A stretch of 64,000 bases of DNA from Moraxella sp. (GTDB lineage: Bacteria > Pseudomonadota > Gammaproteobacteria > Pseudomonadales > Moraxellaceae), in contig JAUNDZ010000011.1 of assembly GCA_030525825.1 (NCBI GenBank), forward strand, positions 1 to 64,000, written 5' to 3'. Position numbers and translations under genes: made by a program. Under the pieces are notes generated by a model. The model was not told the origin of the DNA. It worked only from the letters and a program-made list of their open reading frames with translations, and did not search any database. Shown here one piece after another: positions 60,436 through 64,000 of this stretch. Every line of letters starts with the position of its first letter. Position 1 is the stretch's first letter.

Positions 60436-61305
60436 ATGTCAAAGCCGCACAAACATCTCACCCAAAAATCTTTCGATAAAAAAGACATCAAATCCCAAAA
60501 ACACCCCAAGCCAAACCCCAAGTCCGCCAAGCCGAACAAGGCATCACGCACGCCACATTTTTATGGCATTCATGCGGTGAGTGCCTTATTAAAGCATCGC
60601 TCGCACGATGTGCTGACGCTGTTTGTGCAGTTGCGTGATGATGGCGGGGTCAGTCAGACGCATGATGAGCTGATTGAGCTTGTCAAAAACGCAGGCATCA
60701 GCGTGCAGATGACGCATAAGGATAAGTTGGCTGAGCTGTGCGACAGTCATCAGCATCAAGGCGTGGTCGCTGCCGCCAAGCTGCCACCGCTGTATGATGA
60801 GCATCATCTGGCGAGCATGGCGGATAAAAGCGATGTGCTGTTTTTAGTGCTAGACCAGATTACCGACGCACACAATCTGGGGGCGTGCTTGCGTTCGGCA
60901 AGTGCGATGGGTGTGGATGCGGTTATCATTCCTAAGCATCAAAGCGTCTCCATCACGCCAACGGTCGCTAAGGTCTCGGTCGGAGCGGCAGAAGTGATGC
61001 CTGTGATTGCAGTAACCAATCTGGCTCGCAGTCTTGAATTACTAAAAAAAGCAGGGGTATTTGTATTCGGTACAGCCCTAGATGACACCGCCAAGCCTTT
61101 GTATGACTGTGATTTTGGCGGTAAAGTCGCCATCATCATGGGGTCAGAAGGCGATGGCATGCGTCGGCTGACCCAAGAGCATTGCGATACTTTGGTGTAT
61201 ATTCCGATGGCGGACAATCCTGATCGACCGCAGAGTCTTAATGTCAGCGTTGCCACAGGCATGGCACTGTATGAAGTGGCAAGGCAGCGGGCGGCTCATG
61301 GCTGA
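60436..61305 (+). CDS. rlmB: 23S rRNA (guanosine-2'-O)-methyltransferase RlmB
   Basis: A 289-residue SPOUT (TrmH-family) enzyme that methylates G2251. A 35-residue Lys-rich N-terminal extension precedes HFYGIHAVSALLKHR. Then come LVLDQITDAHNLGACLRSASAMGVDAVI, IIMGSEGDGMRRL and the knot motif RPQSLNVSVATGMALYEVARQR. It dimerises and acts on pre-50S particles. It is monocistronic, followed by a parS-like site and a terminator. Confidence 0.95.
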   Translation: MSKPHKHLTQKSFDKKDIKSQKHPKPNPKSAKPNKASRTPHFYGIHAVSALLKHRSHDVLTLFVQLRDDGGVSQTHDELIELVKNAGISVQMTHKDKLAELCDSHQHQGVVAAAKLPPLYDEHHLASMADKSDVLFLVLDQITDAHNLGACLRSASAMGVDAVIIPKHQSVSITPTVAKVSVGAAEVMPVIAVTNLARSLELLKKAGVFVFGTALDDTAKPLYDCDFGGKVAIIMGSEGDGMRRLTQEHCDTLVYIPMADNPDRPQSLNVSVATGMALYEVARQRAAHG

Positions 61306-61342
61306 TGGGCTAGTGTGATGATTGACATTGTGTTAAACAATA

Positions 61343-61358
61343 TGTTCCATGTGAAACA
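61343..61358. promoter_or_regulatory. parS-like site 8 (downstream of rlmB)
   Basis: TGTTCCATGTGAAACA, two mismatches to the parS consensus; the only one outside a coding region. Confidence 0.65.
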
Positions 61359-61377
61359 TTAGTCATCATGAGACGAC

Positions 61378-61405
61378 AAAAGGGCGAATACACGCCCTTT
61401 TTTTG
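61378..61405 (+). terminator. Terminator after rlmB
   Basis: Stem AAAGGGCG / CGCCCTTT (61379-61386 with 61393-61400), six-base loop, run of T after. Confidence 0.9.
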
Positions 61406-61414
61406 TGTGCTGAG

Positions 61415-61681
61415 TTAGGCTTGCTTGGCAATCTTATCCAATGTCGCTTGATTGGCACGCATTGCTTCTTTGTCAGCGTCCGTTAGGCTCTCGCACTTGT
61501 TGGGGTCATTGCCACAAAATTGACAAAACTCATCGCCCATCAAGGTCGCCACGCCGCCACACGAGCCTTTGAGCGGTTTTTTCTTGACCAAATAACCCAC
61601 GCCCATGAACAAGAAAAACAGGACAAACACCCCAAGCGTAACAAAGAACATGGGTAAAAATTGTGCGACAAAATCACTCAT
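61415..61681 (-). CDS. nqrM: Na(+)-NQR maturation factor NqrM-like protein
   Basis: An 88-residue protein with one N-terminal membrane helix (FLPMFFVTLGVFVLFFLFMGVGYLV) and a Cys-rich region: KGSCGGVATLMGDEFCQFCGNDPNKCES. The GSCGG motif after a KKKP stretch is typical of NqrM, which helps insert iron into the Na+-translocating NADH:quinone reductase. ATG 61681 has GGGGGA upstream. The nqr genes themselves are not in the window. Confidence 0.85.
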   Translation of the reverse strand: MSDFVAQFLPMFFVTLGVFVLFFLFMGVGYLVKKKPLKGSCGGVATLMGDEFCQFCGNDPNKCESLTDADKEAMRANQATLDKIAKQA

Positions 61682-61736
61682 TGGTAATCCCCCAATAAAA
61701 AAATATTGGACTATTATAAAAAATTTTTGCAAAAAA

Positions 61737-61764
61737 ATCAGTCCCTTTTTTGTAAGGGACTGAT
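61737..61764 (-). terminator. Terminator between the creD-linked tiny ORF and nqrM
   Basis: Eleven-base stem ATCAGTCCCTT / AAGGGACTGAT (61737-61747 with 61754-61764), six-base loop; on the minus strand a run of seven T follows. Confidence 0.9.
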
Positions 61765-61772
61765 GGGGTGAT

Positions 61773-61931
61773 TTATAATCGACCGATGCTAGCACATACT
61801 TGTTTATCAAAACTTAGCACCACGCCCAAAGTCGGCACATACAGCCAGTAGCCAAACTCAATACAGTCATCAAATAACGCCAGTATGGCGGACTTAGGTT
61901 TGCCCAATAAGATGGTTGGATTAAACATCAT
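61773..61931 (-). CDS. Tiny ORF overlapping the end of creD
   Basis: A 52-residue ORF (MMFNPTILLGKPKSAILALF ...) that begins 11 bases inside the end of creD and is preceded by AAGGAGACA, a very good ribosome site. It ends just before a strong terminator. This is consistent with a real, translationally coupled small gene. No family recognised; a hydrophobic stretch WLYVPTLGVVLSF is present. Confidence 0.5.
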   Translation of the reverse strand: MMFNPTILLGKPKSAILALFDDCIEFGYWLYVPTLGVVLSFDKQVCASIGRL

Positions 61932-63378
61932 TGTCTCCTTGTACTGGTAATGCTGGCGGTGTTTTATCAGTCGTCCCAAGCCCATACCAATCAATATGGC
62001 GAGTGGCGACCATTGCAATGGCGATACAGATAAAGCAGAACACCGAACCTAACAGTAGGTTTAGCCCGCTTGCTGACAGTAGCACATAAAATGCCCCATA
62101 CAGCGACCCAAGCACGAGCGAAAAGCTCACCCCGCCCAGCACCGAACCTAACATATAACAAGCATAATACCCAATCAAACTCACGCAAGCGATACTGGCA
62201 ATGACATAAGCATAGCCAAAGGCAATCTGCTCGGCAAGTGATAGCAGCAGCAGATAAAACACCAGTAAAGCACTGCCCACAAGCAGGTATTGCACAGGGT
62301 GGATGGCACGACCTTTGATGACTTCAAATAAAAAGAACGAACCAAATGACACCATAATGATGAGCAGGGCGTATTTGATACTGCGGTCGGTCTGGGTGTA
62401 GATGTCATTGGTGTGAATAAAATCAGTCATCAGAGCGTATTGCGTGTATTGGTCAAAATCACCCATGATGCCCCTTGACATCTTCATGATAAGGGTTTGA
62501 TTTTGCCCGCCTAGGACATGAGCTTGCCATGTCGCTTCAAAGCCGTTGTCCGTAATCGATTTGTGTGTGGGTAGGGCTTGTCCGTGGAATTTGGGGTTTT
62601 GCCAGTTGCTGTTTAGGGCAACGGTATTCATCTCGCCAAGTGGTAGTACGCCAAAACTGCCAATGCCCGACACATCAAGCTCAAACTGCACATTTAGCTC
62701 CCGACTGCCCATAAAATCATCTTCCATAAAGTCATCCAAAGTCATGGGCAAATCCACTGCCAAATGCGGTAGGGCGTTGTCCGTGCCAAAGGTGGTAGGA
62801 TAGCTTTTACCATTGATGGTTACATTGGTTGGTGTAACACCACGCAAATCGCTTAGGGCGATGATGAGTTTGAGTGGTTTGGCGGTGGGTTGAGCGGATG
62901 TGGCAGGCGTGCTTGTCGCTTGGGTGGTTTGAACGGTTTGGGTGGCGACTTGTTCGCTTTGGGCTTGCTTGTTTTGAGCTTGGGCATCAGGCGATGCCGT
63001 TTGGCTTGGTTTAGCAGATTTGTCAATGTGTAAGGTGTGGGCGGTGGCGTGGGCATCAAAACTCTGGTGTACGACAACTTTCGTACCATAGCTGATCGCC
63101 TGATAAATGCCCCGTTTATACTCGTCATCTCGCACATTGCTTGTTGTTTTGATGTCGCTTTTGGTGGGGAAGATGTAGTGCATCTCATCGCCATGCCCAG
63201 CCACCAAAAAGGGCGTGGCTAGGATTTGTGATGATACATGGGACGACTTAATCTCGCTGATGACTTCATCATGATAAGACTGCCGCTCGCTTATCAGTCC
63301 GCTCACGAACATCAGTCCGACAAAAAACACAAGGCATACCGCCCCGATGGGCGATAATTTGACACTTAACTTTTGCAT
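61921..63378 (-). CDS. creD: Inner membrane protein CreD
   Basis: A 485-residue protein with an N-terminal helix, a large periplasmic domain (about 35-310) and a cluster of about six C-terminal helices (310-470), the CreD layout. SERQSYHDEVISEI and the region FDQYTQYALMTDFIHTNDIYTQTDRSIKYALLII fit the family. A Gln/Thr/Ala-rich insert (about 128-165, DAQAQNKQAQSEQVATQTVQ) lies in the periplasmic part. CreD is linked to envelope stability and beta-lactam response under CreBC control. It lies 100 bases downstream of a sensor kinase. Confidence 0.92.
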   Translation of the reverse strand: MQKLSVKLSPIGAVCLVFFVGLMFVSGLISERQSYHDEVISEIKSSHVSSQILATPFLVAGHGDEMHYIFPTKSDIKTTSNVRDDEYKRGIYQAISYGTKVVVHQSFDAHATAHTLHIDKSAKPSQTASPDAQAQNKQAQSEQVATQTVQTTQATSTPATSAQPTAKPLKLIIALSDLRGVTPTNVTINGKSYPTTFGTDNALPHLAVDLPMTLDDFMEDDFMGSRELNVQFELDVSGIGSFGVLPLGEMNTVALNSNWQNPKFHGQALPTHKSITDNGFEATWQAHVLGGQNQTLIMKMSRGIMGDFDQYTQYALMTDFIHTNDIYTQTDRSIKYALLIIMVSFGSFFLFEVIKGRAIHPVQYLLVGSALLVFYLLLLSLAEQIAFGYAYVIASIACVSLIGYYACYMLGSVLGGVSFSLVLGSLYGAFYVLLSASGLNLLLGSVFCFICIAIAMVATRHIDWYGLGTTDKTPPALPVQGDNDV

Positions 63379-63478
63379 AATAACTCCTTAAAATGTGAAA
63401 GTTATTATAAAAAGCAAGTGTGCAGATTTTATGGAAAAACGAGGGAGAACTATGGAAAGTTTGTGGAAAATGGGATTA

Positions 63479-64000
63479 TTAGGGCGATGTATTTGGCACC
63501 CTCACCACCACACTCACCACGCCCTCACTATCTTGTGTCATGCCCACCGACCCACCGTGTAGCTCGATGACTTGCTTAACCAGTGTCAGCCCAAGCCCCG
63601 TGCTTTTTTGGGTGGTGTTACCCCTACTAAAATACCGCTCAAAGGCTCGCTCTATCACAAAGTCATCAAGCCTGTCGCTGTCATTGCTGATGGTGATGGT
63701 GGTGGCTTTGTCGTCTTGGTAGATGTTAATGTGTAACAAACTTTTGCCATAATACAAGGCGTTGTCAATGATGTTTTGCAGGGACTGACTAAGCCAAAAG
63801 GGGTCGGCAAAGACGCTTTTTCCGCTTGGGCTAAATTGTACTGATTTGCCTGTTTGCCTGATGTAGGCGGATTGCTGATTTAGGCAGGTTTGAACCAGTT
63901 CATCAAGGCTGACAGATTGCTTGATGAGCTTAAAATTGGGCTGTTCAATCTTGGCAAGAGTCAAAAGTTTATCCACCAAATCGGTCAGCTTGTCGGTCTG
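63479..64000 (-). CDS. Sensor histidine kinase, CreC-like, C-terminal part (cut by window end)
   Basis: The last 173 residues of a histidine kinase. The open frame continues past 64000. The ATPase domain shows the N-box LQNIIDNALYYGKSL, ERYFSRGNT (F-box region) and the G2 box STGLGLTLVKQVIELHGGSV; the segment VDKLLTLAKIEQ follows the phospho-acceptor helix, which is outside. Position upstream of creD suggests CreC. Confidence 0.85.
   Translation of the reverse strand, partial: QTDKLTDLVDKLLTLAKIEQPNFKLIKQSVSLDELVQTCLNQQSAYIRQTGKSVQFSPSGKSVFADPFWLSQSLQNIIDNALYYGKSLLHINIYQDDKATTITISNDSDRLDDFVIERAFERYFSRGNTTQKSTGLGLTLVKQVIELHGGSVGMTQDSEGVVSVVVRVPNTSP

Overview
The window looks like the replication-origin region of a gammaproteobacterium of the family Moraxellaceae, most likely a Moraxella species. 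This is inferred from gene order and protein character (dnaA-dnaN-recF-gyrB running left, rpmH-rnpA-yidD-yidC-mnmE running right, a CynX/NimT-type transporter, a leucine-degradation cluster, NqrM, CreD). No database search was possible. There are no tRNA or rRNA genes, no insertion sequences and no CRISPR array that I can see.

Layout. 1-5.5 kb: the 3' part of thiC, an ABC exporter, a DUF2059 secreted protein and guaA. 5.5-6.5 kb: a decayed PD-(D/E)XK nuclease gene. 6.6-13.0 kb: gyrB, recF, dnaN and dnaA on the minus strand. 13.0-13.8 kb: an AT-rich region with DnaA boxes, the probable oriC. 13.8-26.9 kb, all plus strand: rpmH, rnpA, yidD, yidC, mnmE, nrdR, ribD, ribE, fmt, a small unknown gene, rsmB, thrC, dprA, tsaC. 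The ribD-ribE gap holds a second tight cluster of four perfect DnaA boxes. 27-30 kb: a ZnuD-like TonB-dependent receptor broken by a deletion and frameshift, then a GlsB-like membrane protein. 30-35.8 kb, minus strand: ribBA (with a degenerate GTP cyclohydrolase half), an MFS transporter, two AT-rich unknown genes, rarA and a methyltransferase. 35.8-45.8 kb: a leucine/isovalerate catabolic (liu-type) operon (ivd, mccB, enoyl-CoA hydratase, mccA, HMG-CoA lyase, thioesterase) with a divergent TetR regulator and an acyl-CoA synthetase. 45.9-48.4 kb: a small zincin-like protein, dgt and a methyltransferase. 48.5-55.5 kb: a type I restriction-modification operon hsdM-hsdS-FRG-hsdR. 55.5-60.1 kb: xerD, tusA, a membrane protein, ruvX, yqgE and recN on the minus strand. 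60.1-64 kb: a small membrane ORF, rlmB, nqrM, a tiny ORF, creD and the C-terminal part of a sensor kinase.

Most notable: (1) hsdM carries six AACC tetranucleotide units just after its likely ATG. In this copy the ATG frame runs into a stop, and one more unit would restore a full-length protein, so the restriction-modification system appears phase-variable and is written here in the OFF state. An FRG-domain gene sits inside the same operon between hsdS and hsdR. (2) Seven parS-like 16-mers with at most two mismatches, plus one with three, lie on both sides of oriC, mostly inside coding sequences. They mark this as the ParB-loading domain. (3) Four perfect TTATCCACA boxes within 232 bp of the ribD-ribE gap, about 6 kb from dnaA, form a candidate DnaA-titration or second origin element. 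Strand switching of the flanking genes favours 13.0-13.8 kb as the main origin.

The riboflavin genes are dispersed (ribD, ribE, ribBA) and the bifunctional RibBA lacks the cysteines expected in the cyclohydrolase half, so a separate RibA would be expected elsewhere.
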